Assembly: GCA_022775005.1 (NCBI GenBank)
Contig: JALFJR010000068.1
Location: 1 to 51,716 of the forward strand
Length of the DNA stretch: 51,716 nucleotides
Reading direction: 5' to 3'
DNA from: Parabacteroides sp.
GTDB lineage: Bacteria; Bacteroidota; Bacteroidia; Bacteroidales; Tannerellaceae
Positions 32,771 to 42,705 of this stretch are shown here, one piece after another. The notes under the pieces were generated by a model. That model saw only the letters and a list, made by a program, of their open reading frames with translations, was not told where the DNA came from and made no database searches. How positions within the stretch are numbered: the stretch's first letter is position 1; each line of letters begins with the position of its first letter. Position numbers and translations under genes: made by a program.

Positions 32771-34105
32771 ATGAAACACCTGATTTACTTGGCAGCCCTT
32801 GCCAGTCTGTTAATGGCCTGCCAAGGTAAAAAGCAAACAGAAGCCTATGCGCGGGAAACCGACCTACAGGAACGGTTGCGCATAGATTTCTGCCGGACAG
32901 AGCAAGAGGTACGCAACTATATCCAAACCTACATCCCCAATGTAACAGATGAGCAGCTGAGAGACTGGGAAGCACGCAACGTGTTGGAATGGAAAATGAT
33001 CGATGGAGAGAAACGTTATTTCCGCAACGCTGGCCCAAACCTCTTCCGCGTGGATTCCGCATGTCATGCCATCAAAGTAGCCAAGGAGGGTGCGCCACTC
33101 AGCGACAGCGAATTGGTGAATCAAGCCCATCTGCCCAAAGTAATCGAAGCGGTTCACCAAACACATACCACGATTGTCGAACCGAAACGGATGCGCATCA
33201 CCTATACCCTCACGGTGAAGCCCGATGCTGTGCCCGCCGGTGAAGTCATCCGCTGTTGGCTTCCCTATCCCCGCACGGACGTAGCTCGTCAAAGCGAGGT
33301 TAAGCTGCTTGCTACCAGTGAGCCAACCTACCAGCTCGCTCCCACCTCTTGTGCCCATAGCACGCTTTATATGGAGAAAACAGCCCAAAAGGGAGAACCA
33401 ACCCGCTTCTCCGAGACGTTTGAGCTCACCAGCTCCGCCGAATGGCATGACCTGCACCCGGAAGATATACAGCCGTATGACACAACGACTACCCTCTATC
33501 GCACCTATACGGCAGAGCGAGAAGCACATATTCGCTTCTCACCTCGCCTGCGTGCCTTGGCCAAGCAACTCACAGCGGGAGAAACCAATCCCCTGCTGCA
33601 AGCCCGTCGTCTTTTCCGCTGGGTAAACGATCAATTCCCTTGGGCCTCCGCTCGCGAGTATTCCACGATAGACAACATTCCTGAGTATGTACTCGACAAC
33701 GGACATGGCGACTGCGGGCAGGTGACCCTGCTCTTCCTCACGCTTTGTCGGATTTGCGGCATCCCCGCCCATTTTCAGAGCGGCTTCATGCTCCATCCCG
33801 GTGCCTGGAACCTGCACGACTGGGGTGAGATCTATTTTGAGGGTGTGGGATGGGTGCCCGTAGATCAATCGTTTGGCATTTCCACCTTCGCTCGCGATGA
33901 GACTGAGACTTGGTTCTTCTTAGGCGGAATCGACTCCTGGCGCATGGTAGTCAACAACGACTATGGACAGCCTCTCATACCCAAGAAGCAATACCCTCGC
34001 AGCGAAACCGTTGACTTTCAACGAGGCGAAGTAGAGTGGAACGGAGGCAATCTCTATTTCAATCAGTGGGATTACACGATGGAGATCACCTACGAGCATC
34101 CATAA
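32771..34105 (+). CDS. Transglutaminase-like lipoprotein
   Basis: The 444-aa product has a lipoprotein signal (MKHLIYLAALASLLMAC) and a transglutaminase-like core: Cys in NGHGDCGQVTLLFLTLCR, His in NLHDWGEIYF and Asp in WVPVDQSFG. In bacteria such domains are usually cysteine peptidases or amide hydrolases rather than cross-linkers. It is probably anchored in the periplasm or at the outer membrane. It lies 31 nt after the epimerase gene, inside the murein-peptide operon, so a role in peptide breakdown is likely; the substrate is not known. Confidence 0.88.
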   Translation: MKHLIYLAALASLLMACQGKKQTEAYARETDLQERLRIDFCRTEQEVRNYIQTYIPNVTDEQLRDWEARNVLEWKMIDGEKRYFRNAGPNLFRVDSACHAIKVAKEGAPLSDSELVNQAHLPKVIEAVHQTHTTIVEPKRMRITYTLTVKPDAVPAGEVIRCWLPYPRTDVARQSEVKLLATSEPTYQLAPTSCAHSTLYMEKTAQKGEPTRFSETFELTSSAEWHDLHPEDIQPYDTTTTLYRTYTAEREAHIRFSPRLRALAKQLTAGETNPLLQARRLFRWVNDQFPWASAREYSTIDNIPEYVLDNGHGDCGQVTLLFLTLCRICGIPAHFQSGFMLHPGAWNLHDWGEIYFEGVGWVPVDQSFGISTFARDETETWFFLGGIDSWRMVVNNDYGQPLIPKKQYPRSETVDFQRGEVEWNGGNLYFNQWDYTMEITYEHP

Positions 34106-34170
34106 AGATGAGGCAGAACCGTCATTCACAAACCAGCAGTAAATATATGTATTACGATAAAATGATAGAC

Positions 34171-36615
34171 ATGAAAAAGAAAGTACTCACTGCGTTAGCA
34201 CTCAGTGTGGGTGTCTGGGCAAGTGCCGAGACATTACCCGTAAACACATTCCAGTATGCTGGGCCCTTCACGCTCAAGCAACCCTTCATGCTCGACAGCG
34301 TAGATGTGAACGCCAAGCCCTTTGCGGCGGAGCGTTTCCTCGACACCCCGCTCTCGTTCGATGCCTTGGGAAATGCCGAACATGTCGCCACATTGCCTAC
34401 GGCCGCTGAGGAATGTGCCCTCCATTTAGCCGCTTTCCAACTGGAAAATAGCGCCTATGCCGAGGCCACAATCAAGGTGGAAGGACTAAAGCATTATCAA
34501 CTCTATGTAGATGGCGAAAAAAAGGAGAAAGGATCCCTCAAATTAGAGCCAGCCAGCCATGAGATCGTGATCAAATACCTCACTCAGGCCGGTGAGTCCG
34601 CCACACCTCAGGTGAGTGTAGAGAGCGAAAAGAGCTCATCCATTACCCTGCGCGACAGCGGGAAACGGATGTACACCCTCAACGATGTACTGCACGGCAT
34701 ACGCATGGCTGGAGCCTCGATCTCAGCGGATGGCAAATACCTCATCACCAGCTACCGTACCAACAAGGTCGGCGGCCAATCGGAAAGCATCACCAAGGTG
34801 ACCGAGGCCACTACCGGAAAAGTAGTAGCCGAACGCACGGAGAACCTCCGCTGGATGCCCAAGAGCACGGCTTATTACTACACACGCAACGGCGTGGACG
34901 GCAAACAGTTGATCACTGTCGATCCAGCTACGGGCGCTGAGAAAATCATCGCAGATCGCCTGCCCGAGGGGCGCTTCCAATGGGCACCGACTGAGGATTA
35001 CCTGCTCTTTACGTTGACGCAAGAGGGACCGGCTGAACGGAAAGATGTGTATGAGGTCATCGTCCCCGACGACCGTCAACCCGGATGGCGCACCCGTTCC
35101 TACTTAGCGAAATATGACTTGCGAAACGGACTGATGCAGCCGCTGACTTTCGGCTTCCACAACGTATGGGCTAACGACATATCAAGCGACGGCCGCTACA
35201 TCTTGATGGCCACCCAAGAGGATAGGCTAACCGCTCGTCCAACTACCTTGACCTCCATCTACCGGCTGGATGTGGAGACGCTGCAAGCTGAGCTGCTGGT
35301 CGAGAAAGACGGTTTTATCAGTCGAGGCATCTTCTCGCCCGACGGGCAGCAAGTGCTCTTCACCGGATCGCCCGAGTGCTTAGGAGGCATCGGTAAGCAG
35401 GTCAAGGAGGGCCAGACACCCAGCATGTACGACCATCAGCTCTACGTGATGCGCCTCGCCGACAAGCAGATCACGCCTGTCACACGCAACTTCAATCCCA
35501 ACGTCACCCAGACTGTGTGGAACAAAGCGGATGGAAACATCTATTTCACCGCTGAGAATCGAGACTGCGTCAGCCTCTACCGCATGGACGGCAAGAGCTT
35601 CCGCATCGAACCGATCTCCATCGGCGAGGACATCGTGAAGTCTTTCTCGCTGGCCGCAGCCGCTCCTGTGATGATCTGCTATGGCGAGAGTGCCGCCAAC
35701 GCCGAGCGCCTCTACACCCTCAATACCAAGACGAAGAAAACCAGCCTCGTGCGCGACCTGTATGCCGAGCAAATGGCCGATATCGCTTTTGGAGAGACAG
35801 GAGCTTGGGATTTCGTAAACTCCCGTGGCGACACGATTTGCGGCCGCTACTACCTCCCGCCCCATTTCGATCCGAATAAGAAATACCCGATGATTGTCAA
35901 TTATTATGGCGGTTGCTCGCCTACGAGCCGAAATTTCGAGGGACGCTATCCGCACCATGCTTACGCTGCCTTAGGCTACGTGGTTTACGTGGTTGAGCCA
36001 AGTGGCGCAACCGGTTTCGGGCAGGAATTCTCCGCTCGCCACGTCAACACCGCCGGCGATTACGTAGCGGATGACATCATCGAGGGCACCCGCCGCTTCT
36101 GCGAAGAGCATCCCTTCGTCAACACCAAGAAGATCGGATGTATCGGTGCCTCCTACGGTGGATTCATGACACAATACCTGCAAACCAAGACAGACCTCTT
36201 CGCTGCGGCTATCTCTCACGCCGGCATCAGCGATCACACCAGCTACTGGGGTGAGGGCTATTGGGGCTATTCATACAGCGAGGTATCGATGGCGAACAGC
36301 TATCCTTGGAAAGACAAGGCGCTCTATGTCGATCACAGTCCGCTCTACAATGCCGACAAGATCCATACACCGCTGCTCTTCGTCCATGGCGATGCCGACC
36401 ACAACGTACCTGTTGGCGAGAGCATCCAGATGTTCACCGCCTTGAAGCTCTTAGGTCGTGAGACGGCGATGGTGTTGGTCAACAACCAAGATCACCACAT
36501 CCTCGACTACGGCAAGCGCATCCGCTGGCAAGCCACGATCTTCGCTTGGTTCGCTAAATGGCTGCAAGACGATCCCACATGGTGGAACGCCATGTATGCG
36601 CCGAAAGCGTTATAA
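34171..36615 (+). CDS. S9-family prolyl oligopeptidase (dipeptidyl peptidase type)
   Basis: The product (814 aa) is a secreted serine peptidase. It has a signal peptide (MKKKVLTALALSVGVWASA), a WD40/beta-propeller-like domain (about 170-560), and an alpha/beta-hydrolase domain. The nucleophile is in GCIGASYGGFMTQY, the Asp in HGDADHNVPVGE and the His in NNQDHHILDYG. It should take dipeptides off peptide N-termini. I start at the ATG at 34171; upstream in-frame ATGs (34147, 34162) would precede the signal peptide. It ends the operon, followed by a perfect 15-bp terminator stem. Confidence 0.92.
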   Translation: MKKKVLTALALSVGVWASAETLPVNTFQYAGPFTLKQPFMLDSVDVNAKPFAAERFLDTPLSFDALGNAEHVATLPTAAEECALHLAAFQLENSAYAEATIKVEGLKHYQLYVDGEKKEKGSLKLEPASHEIVIKYLTQAGESATPQVSVESEKSSSITLRDSGKRMYTLNDVLHGIRMAGASISADGKYLITSYRTNKVGGQSESITKVTEATTGKVVAERTENLRWMPKSTAYYYTRNGVDGKQLITVDPATGAEKIIADRLPEGRFQWAPTEDYLLFTLTQEGPAERKDVYEVIVPDDRQPGWRTRSYLAKYDLRNGLMQPLTFGFHNVWANDISSDGRYILMATQEDRLTARPTTLTSIYRLDVETLQAELLVEKDGFISRGIFSPDGQQVLFTGSPECLGGIGKQVKEGQTPSMYDHQLYVMRLADKQITPVTRNFNPNVTQTVWNKADGNIYFTAENRDCVSLYRMDGKSFRIEPISIGEDIVKSFSLAAAAPVMICYGESAANAERLYTLNTKTKKTSLVRDLYAEQMADIAFGETGAWDFVNSRGDTICGRYYLPPHFDPNKKYPMIVNYYGGCSPTSRNFEGRYPHHAYAALGYVVYVVEPSGATGFGQEFSARHVNTAGDYVADDIIEGTRRFCEEHPFVNTKKIGCIGASYGGFMTQYLQTKTDLFAAAISHAGISDHTSYWGEGYWGYSYSEVSMANSYPWKDKALYVDHSPLYNADKIHTPLLFVHGDADHNVPVGESIQMFTALKLLGRETAMVLVNNQDHHILDYGKRIRWQATIFAWFAKWLQDDPTWWNAMYAPKAL

Positions 36616-36634
36616 ATGATTGCATAACGATGAT

Positions 36635-36673
36635 AGGGGGTGTATCAAATCTATTCATTTTGATACACCCCCT
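36635..36673 (+). terminator. Strong hairpin terminating the murein-peptide operon
   Basis: Fifteen base pairs match perfectly (AGGGGGTGTATCAAA with its complement) around a 9-nt loop, 20 nt after the S9 stop. The T-run afterwards is weak (TTGTATTT). Confidence 0.85.
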
Positions 36674-36770
36674 TGTATTTCGGTGCCCAATCCTTTGCCC
36701 AACGAACTATAATTCTTCCGGCAACGAACAGTGACACATCCGGAAGGTATTTTTCTCCAGTTAGGGAAAA

Positions 36771-38153
36771 ATGATGCAATTGCTGGGCGACACGACGTTG
36801 CTCCTACAATGCCGTTCGTACCAAGTATGGCGTGTCCCCCTCAACCAAGCGACAGACAGCATCCCCGTAGGAGAGAGCAAGACCTTTTACTGTGGCACAC
36901 GCGATGAGGGCCTTCTGGTTCTGAAACCGGAGAGCCAACAGGTTTGGCAATTTAAACATAAACCGGGTGAGGGACAGTTTACCATACCCGGCAACTTAGT
37001 GAACGAGCTTTATTGCGATAAATTCGGCAACGTGATGATGGGCATTGTCGATCATGGCTTGGTATCGCTCGACGAGGTATTCATGCGTACTTATACCCAA
37101 CAGGGCGCTGGCTTTGGCAAAGGGCCTATCGGAGGCTCTATCATGAGCCTTTGCGCAGAGGGCGACCACATTTGGATCGGCACCTATTATGGTCTGTTCT
37201 CTTACGATCCAGCCGCCAACCAGTTTATCGCCTATAACCAGCAAGACGGAGCACTCCCCAATGAATACATCCGCACCTCCTCGCTACTCACCGATAAGCA
37301 TCTCTATATGGGTGGTGTGAAAGGGATGGTGCAAATCGCATATAACCATGCCGTCCCGGAAAAAGATGCGCCCTCTTTTGATATAGCTGAGTGTACTCTT
37401 GACGGACAGATAGTAGGTAATCCCTTCTATCACGCAAAGAAAGAATTGGTGCTTCCTTACGAAAATAACTTTTTCCTGCGCGTTATGACCACGGAGAAAA
37501 GCCGCTTCCGCATCCGGGAAATTACCCTCTTGACCCTCTTGATCGTTGGAGGCATTGTGTCGTTTGTCTTCTACCAAAAGCAGCAACGGCTGAAACAGGA
37601 GCTGGCCCAAAACAGGCGGCGCATCAACGAGGAGAAGATTGATTTCTTGGTGAATGTGAGTCATGAGTTGCGTACGCCATTGACCCTGATTTACGCACCT
37701 TTGAACCGTATGTTGCAACGGACGAAACCCGACGCCTGGAACTACCGCATGCTACTCACGGCCTGTCGGCAGTCTGCCCACATAATGCCTTGAAGCATAG
37801 CCCTGAGCATACAACGATCACCGTCAAAACCGAACTGGATACAGACCTCAAACTTCTTCTTCACCCTGCCTTTGCGGCAAGCAGCTGTCAAAGAAGAAGC
37901 AGCAGAGCCTATTCTGTCACGGCCCACAGCGCAGCCCTCCCTTCCCGAGACAGCGGAGGTTGCCGCAGAAGAGCAGACGGGAACAACGGCCAATCGTTCC
38001 ACATCGCTCCTGCCCTATACCCTCCTGGAAGGCGAGATGGGCATGAGTCGCGCATCACTGTTCAACAAGATGAAAGCAATCACCGGCATGGGCTGCAACG
38101 AATATATCATCAAGATTCGTATGGAAAAGGCTATCCTAATGAAAAACATATAG
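36771..38153 (+). pseudogene. Collapsed hybrid two-component sensor/regulator
   Basis: Pieces of one HTCS appear in the right order but with parts missing. First is a propeller region (HIWIGTYYGLFSYDP), then the start of Y_Y_Y (ENNFFLRVMTTEKSRFR) joined at once to the membrane helix (LLIVGGIVSFVFYQK). The kinase H-box (FLVNVSHELRTPLTL) follows. At about 37790 the frame shifts to a kinase N-box reading NALKHSPEHTTITV. Soon after, it jumps to the end of the ATPase domain (FTLPLRQAAVKEEA). The linker then runs straight into an AraC-type helix-turn-helix (GEMGMSRASLFNKMKAITG) with no receiver domain, and stops after RMEKA. The N-terminus is also missing. Intact relatives sense glycans and are about 1300 aa. 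I see no way this could work as a regulator. Confidence 0.85.
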
Positions 38154-38273
38154 GCAAATCTGACAGCACTGAGCACCCATTTTGATGCATCTTTGCACTG
38201 TGAACGATACGAAACGATTTCGTGATTGAACACAGAATCAAATAAAAAAACAAACATTTAAAACATACAGATC

Positions 38274-38441
38274 ATGGGTGCAGCAGTTTTATTTACATTG
38301 ATTATTTTACCGATTCTTTTCAGCGTGGTATTCGTAATGGTATTAGTTATGGGTCGTATGAATCTCGCTGCATCTGAGCCTGTATCTGAGTATGCGGTTG
38401 AAGAGATCTATGTCTCCACCGCTATCTTAGCTTTTGAATAA
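38274..38441 (+). CDS. Small single-helix membrane protein, unknown function
   Basis: The 55-aa reading frame starts at the ATG at 38274 and ends TAA at 38441. Residues 3-26 are one hydrophobic helix (VLFTLIILPILFSVVFVMVL). It is followed by MGRMNL and an acidic tail (SEPVSEYAVEEIYVSTA). The AT-rich leader before the ATG is typical of Bacteroidetes starts. It lies between the HTCS remnant and a terminator, so it has its own unit. No family recognised. Confidence 0.6.
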   Translation: MGAAVLFTLIILPILFSVVFVMVLVMGRMNLAASEPVSEYAVEEIYVSTAILAFE

Positions 38442-38529
38442 TCTATAGGAGATTACATGACATAAATAATTATTGCCAAAATCGTTTACACATCTATCAC
38501 AACTACTTAAATTTCATTTAGTAGAAATA

Positions 38530-38564
38530 GAAAGGAGGCCTGTCGAGAGACGAAGCCTCCTTTC
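38530..38564. terminator. Bidirectional hairpin between convergent genes
   Basis: GAAAGGAGGC (38530-38539) pairs perfectly with GCCTCCTTTC (38555-38564). It separates the small membrane protein gene from the convergent rhamnosidase gene. No long T-run on either side, so efficiency is uncertain. Confidence 0.6.
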
Positions 38565-38588
38565 AATGTATAGGAATGCTATTTCAAG

Positions 38589-41006
38589 CTATTTTAACTC
38601 CACCTCCTGCTCGCCTGCATGCAGCGGATAAGACTGACCTTTCCAGACAAACGTACCAGTCGTTCCCTCAGGAAGCGTCAAGCATGCTTTTCCTTGCCCT
38701 TTCTTATTGAGCTGATAGGCCGCACGAATCTCTCCATTGGGATGAGGCATACTGCCGGAAACCTCGCGCAACTCACCCAAAGAGGGGGCGATGCGCACAT
38801 GAGAGAAGCCTGGAGCGTCGCTGTCGATGCCCAAGACAATCCGATAGAGCTCAATGTTTGGGCTGGCTCCCCAAGCATGGCAATCAGAACGTGATGGTTC
38901 GGGCATCTCCGCCCATGTAGTCAGCCCTAATGCCATCTGATCACGCCAGATTTGCAGATTGTCAAGATACAAATCACCCAATCCAGCCACCTTCATGGCC
39001 TGATTCAGGTAATAACGGAAATAGATCGTGCACTGCGTCAAGGTACTGTCTTGCAAAGTACGTAGCATGACCGCACGAGCCTCCTCTCCCTCCGTCAGCC
39101 CAGCGATGATAGCCAACGCATTCGCATGTTGGGAGAAGTTCCGATGATCATGGGTATCCGCAAAAAGTCCTCGACTCGCATCCCAATACTTCGCCCGGAA
39201 CCCTTCTCGGATAGCTTGCGCCAGGGCGGTATAATGGTCAGCCATTTCCGATAATCCCATCGCCCGCTCCATCTCAGAGGCTCGCTCAAGCGCAAGGAGA
39301 TAGAGCAAATCTTGCAAAGCAGAGTTGCCCTGTGGCTCCCGGATAGGCTCTCCACTCTCCAGTCCGGCACTCCAATCGAGAAAGAACCAATGTGGGATGT
39401 AATCCAAGCTATGATCCGGTTTCAGCCAACGCTCATACCAAGCTAACACCTGCCGATAAGCCGGCAATAGCTGCTTCATAAAAGGCTCATCTCCTCGATA
39501 CATCCAATAATCATGCCCCATGCAAATCCACCACAACGAGAAAGAAGGAATGAATTGATGCAAGCTGGATGGATAACGACTCATCGTGATGCCATCCATC
39601 ACCATCGACTGCCTTCCCTGCTCAAGGGCATTTTTCACCATATAGTGATCGGCAGTATTATACAATGAGATCATGGCTTGGATGCGGGTATCCCCGAAAT
39701 ATTGCAATTGCTCATAGTAAGGACAATCCATATAGGTCTCGTTCGCACAAAGACGGGCGGTGCGCCACCCGATCTGCAACATCCGATTCAACTCCTCATG
39801 ACCAGGCGCACTGAAAGTGGTCTCATTGGTAAATGGATAGGCAGTAAAGGTGCCATACAAGTCCTCCAGCACCAACGGTTCATCAGCCGTCTTGACGCAT
39901 AACTCCACATAGCGCCACGTACGCCACCAAAGCGAGGTGAAGGAACGCCCCTTTCCCCCATCGGCAATGAGTTTATCCGCATAGCCAATAAACTCTTTAT
40001 GAGTGATCTCATTACGGTCTCCCTTGGCATTGAGTTGATAGGATTTCACCGTCTGCTCCGGATCACCTTGGTAGAGTGCTTCCGCATAGGCAATACGCAA
40101 CTCCGCCGCCTTACCTCCGCTGAAAGCCACGGTGAAATAGCCCGTCGTCAAAGAGTCATTGTCCAACAACAATCGAGCCTCCGTATGCGCAGGGATCGTC
40201 AACGCCTTGCGCAGCTTTGGAAAACCTTCTGGACTCCGCACACCTTCAGCTGCTCGTACACGGCTTAAACGCTCTAAGCGCAACTCCATCGGGGGAATGG
40301 GTCTGGGCACCAAGAGTCTTCCCGGATAGTCCCGGGTACCTTTCATCGCCGCACGCAGTCCCACTACTGCCGGTTGCCAACTTCGATCATCATAATCGGG
40401 CTGTTCCCATCCCCATGGATAACGAGAAGCATCCAACAGCTCACCGGGGCCAGCTACATAATAACCCAACACCTGCCACTCGTTCCAGGGCGAGTAGGCC
40501 TCATTTCGCCAACAACGCCAGGAGGCATCCGTATTGACCTCTGCCTCAGCCTCTGTATTTCCCTGCACCAAGAAGCCCGTTTGATTGAAGCTGATTTGTG
40601 CCACAGGACGCTGCTCCGCATAATTCCAAACAACAGCAGCCAAGGTGTTTTTCCCTTCATGCAAATAGGGTGCGAGATCAACCGTCTCAAAATTCCAATT
40701 ATAAATATCACAACGAGCCGGTCCCAAAGAAACAAGCTGCCCATTGACATACAATTTATAGCGATTATCGGCAGATACATGCACCACGTAATGAGCAGGT
40801 TGCTCCTTCAACACGATCTGTTTCCGAAAATGGTACACCCCATATTCATTCGGAGCAGTATTCGGACAGGCAATCCAATGTGCCGACCAATACCCCGAAC
40901 GTAAAGCGGGATTCAAGCATGCCTCTTGATACCCCGATAAACTAATTTGCGCTGAAAGCACAAAAGCTTGCAGCGCAAAGAATAAACTAAATAAGCAATT
41001 TCGCAT
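38589..41006 (-). CDS. Alpha-L-rhamnosidase-like glycoside hydrolase (GH78 type)
   Basis: The product (805 aa) has a signal peptide (MRNCLFSLFFALQAFVLSAQ) and N-terminal beta domains with YRYKLYVNG-like bodies (DNRYKLYVNGQLVSLGP). The (alpha/alpha)6 domain carries the GH78 hallmarks YMDCPYYEQLQYFGDTR (catalytic acids) and SDCHAWGASPNIEL. The enzyme removes terminal L-rhamnose from glycans or plant glycosides. I start at the ATG at 41006; a GTG at 41015 is in frame. It is the last gene of the glpK-glpF-C39-like operon rather than part of a SusC/D locus, which is unusual for such an enzyme. Confidence 0.9.
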   Translation of the reverse strand: MRNCLFSLFFALQAFVLSAQISLSGYQEACLNPALRSGYWSAHWIACPNTAPNEYGVYHFRKQIVLKEQPAHYVVHVSADNRYKLYVNGQLVSLGPARCDIYNWNFETVDLAPYLHEGKNTLAAVVWNYAEQRPVAQISFNQTGFLVQGNTEAEAEVNTDASWRCWRNEAYSPWNEWQVLGYYVAGPGELLDASRYPWGWEQPDYDDRSWQPAVVGLRAAMKGTRDYPGRLLVPRPIPPMELRLERLSRVRAAEGVRSPEGFPKLRKALTIPAHTEARLLLDNDSLTTGYFTVAFSGGKAAELRIAYAEALYQGDPEQTVKSYQLNAKGDRNEITHKEFIGYADKLIADGGKGRSFTSLWWRTWRYVELCVKTADEPLVLEDLYGTFTAYPFTNETTFSAPGHEELNRMLQIGWRTARLCANETYMDCPYYEQLQYFGDTRIQAMISLYNTADHYMVKNALEQGRQSMVMDGITMSRYPSSLHQFIPSFSLWWICMGHDYWMYRGDEPFMKQLLPAYRQVLAWYERWLKPDHSLDYIPHWFFLDWSAGLESGEPIREPQGNSALQDLLYLLALERASEMERAMGLSEMADHYTALAQAIREGFRAKYWDASRGLFADTHDHRNFSQHANALAIIAGLTEGEEARAVMLRTLQDSTLTQCTIYFRYYLNQAMKVAGLGDLYLDNLQIWRDQMALGLTTWAEMPEPSRSDCHAWGASPNIELYRIVLGIDSDAPGFSHVRIAPSLGELREVSGSMPHPNGEIRAAYQLNKKGQGKACLTLPEGTTGTFVWKGQSYPLHAGEQEVELK

Positions 41007-41029
41007 GTTATACACTGTTTATAATTTGA

Positions 41030-41935
41030 CTACTTCTCCATCCAACAACGCTCCACCACGATGAAAGGTTGTAATTGATAAGGTTTAGGAGCGATGGCCC
41101 GATCTTTCCAAAGGTAGAAGAAACGATCGATCGGGACAGCCGTATAGCCATCTTGCCAATGATCCATCGTGTCATAAGGATCGGCAAGGATCAACACATC
41201 ATCCCCTCGAAAGTCAGGCGTACCATTGTTATCCAATCCGATCAAACAGACCCAATGGCCATCCCAGTCGCTCCATTCCGCGATGACCGGTCGTCCTGCC
41301 CGCAAATGTGTTTCCAACCAAGCGGCAAATTGCTCTACGGAGTGAAACTTAGGGAACAGATTACCTCGATCACAAGCGGGGAAAGGATCCCCCTCCTTGA
41401 TAATCTCCTCTTTGCGGTATCGTCCTCGAAAGCTGGTCTCCACCACACAGACCCCTTTTAACTGATCGAAATAATGAAACATATTCTCCAACTTCGTACC
41501 GTAATCCAGATACCGCATAGCCGATCCGGGGCAAGCTCTCTCCTTAGTCCGATCGACATGCGATCCCATTGCTACCGCTAAACTATACTCGGTCGCTTCC
41601 GGATCTACTCCTAAATAGCGCATCGTGAGCAAAACAGTCACACATCCGCAAGACCATTCCGTTGTCTGTTGCATCGTAGGGAAATGAGGCAGGATCAACA
41701 AGGTATCGTTCGATTTCAAACGGTAATAATCCAAATGGTGAAAATAGGGAGAATCGGCGTTATTGCCTTTTCCACGATACGCATCTGCTCCACCCACAGG
41801 ATCCAAGTCTTCACCCTCATACAGATCCACGCCGACCACCGTTCTTTCAGGCATCGGCCCCTCTGAAGCTGATTGGCAACTGAATGCCAACCAGCCACAC
41901 AACAACAGTATGCATAAATGAATGATCTTACGCAT
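41030..41935 (-). CDS. C39-like papain-fold lipoprotein
   Basis: The 301-aa product has a lipoprotein signal (LCILLLCGWLAFSC, Cys near residue 20) and a C39/papain-like core: Cys in QQTTEWSCGCVTVLLTM, His in WDGHWVCLIGLD and Asp/Asn region in LILADPYDTMDHW. The Gln-x-Cys spacing (Q at the oxyanion position) fits a functional peptidase. It is anchored on the periplasmic or surface side. It is 14 nt before the rhamnosidase gene and 12 nt after glpF, so it is co-transcribed with both. The substrate is unknown. Confidence 0.8.
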   Translation of the reverse strand: MRKIIHLCILLLCGWLAFSCQSASEGPMPERTVVGVDLYEGEDLDPVGGADAYRGKGNNADSPYFHHLDYYRLKSNDTLLILPHFPTMQQTTEWSCGCVTVLLTMRYLGVDPEATEYSLAVAMGSHVDRTKERACPGSAMRYLDYGTKLENMFHYFDQLKGVCVVETSFRGRYRKEEIIKEGDPFPACDRGNLFPKFHSVEQFAAWLETHLRAGRPVIAEWSDWDGHWVCLIGLDNNGTPDFRGDDVLILADPYDTMDHWQDGYTAVPIDRFFYLWKDRAIAPKPYQLQPFIVVERCWMEK

Positions 41936-41947
41936 ATAAGGAATTAA

Positions 41948-42688
41948 TTATCCATGCAAGATATCATATAATAAGCCGGCCAATGCCGCACCTACCAACG
42001 GGCCAACCACCGGGATCCAAGCATAATCCCAATGACTGCTACCTTTTCCCTTGATAGGCAACAAGGTATGGACGAGACGAGGTGCAAAATCTCGAGCTGG
42101 ATTGATGGCATAGCCCGTAGTACCACCTAAGGCCAAGCCAATCACCCACACCGTAAAGGAGACAGGGATCGCCCCCACAGAGCCTAACCCGATAGGAATC
42201 GTACTGTTGCTGCCATAGGTCAACTCACCATCGGTGATATAAAAGACCACGAACATCAACGCAAAGGTTCCCACCACCTCACTTAAGAAGTTCAAGCCTT
42301 TGTTGGCAATGGCTGGTCCTGTACAAAATACGCCTAACTTGGTATCTGGGTCGTCCGTCGCATCAAAATGGTCTTTATACACTAACCAAACCAATGTCGC
42401 TCCCAACGCTGCTCCCAACAACTGCGCTACAATATACGGTAACATTTGATCCACTGGAAAAGAACCACCAATAGCCAAACCAATGGTCACCGCAGGATTA
42501 AGATGCGCCCCACTATAAGGCCCGGCCACCACCACACCGATAAATACACCCAAAGCCCATGCAGTCGTGATGGCCATCCAACCGGCTCCGTTTCCTTTCG
42601 TTTTAGCCAAACAGACGTTGGCCACTACTCCGGCTCCCATCAAGATAAGGAGCATCGTGCCTAAAAATTCCGCAATAAATGGAGTCAT
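41948..42688 (-). CDS. glpF: Glycerol facilitator (MIP family)
   Basis: The 246-aa product has six membrane helices and the two pore motifs: AHLNPAVTIG (first NPA) and AINPARDFAPR (second). The Asp after NPAR (NPARDF) is the mark of the glyceroporin branch. It lets glycerol cross the inner membrane. It follows glpK by 17 nt, so kinase and channel are made together and trap glycerol as glycerol 3-phosphate. Confidence 0.95.
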   Translation of the reverse strand: MTPFIAEFLGTMLLILMGAGVVANVCLAKTKGNGAGWMAITTAWALGVFIGVVVAGPYSGAHLNPAVTIGLAIGGSFPVDQMLPYIVAQLLGAALGATLVWLVYKDHFDATDDPDTKLGVFCTGPAIANKGLNFLSEVVGTFALMFVVFYITDGELTYGSNSTIPIGLGSVGAIPVSFTVWVIGLALGGTTGYAINPARDFAPRLVHTLLPIKGKGSSHWDYAWIPVVGPLVGAALAGLLYDILHG

Positions 42689-42705
42689 AACTTATCCTGT
42701 TTTGT

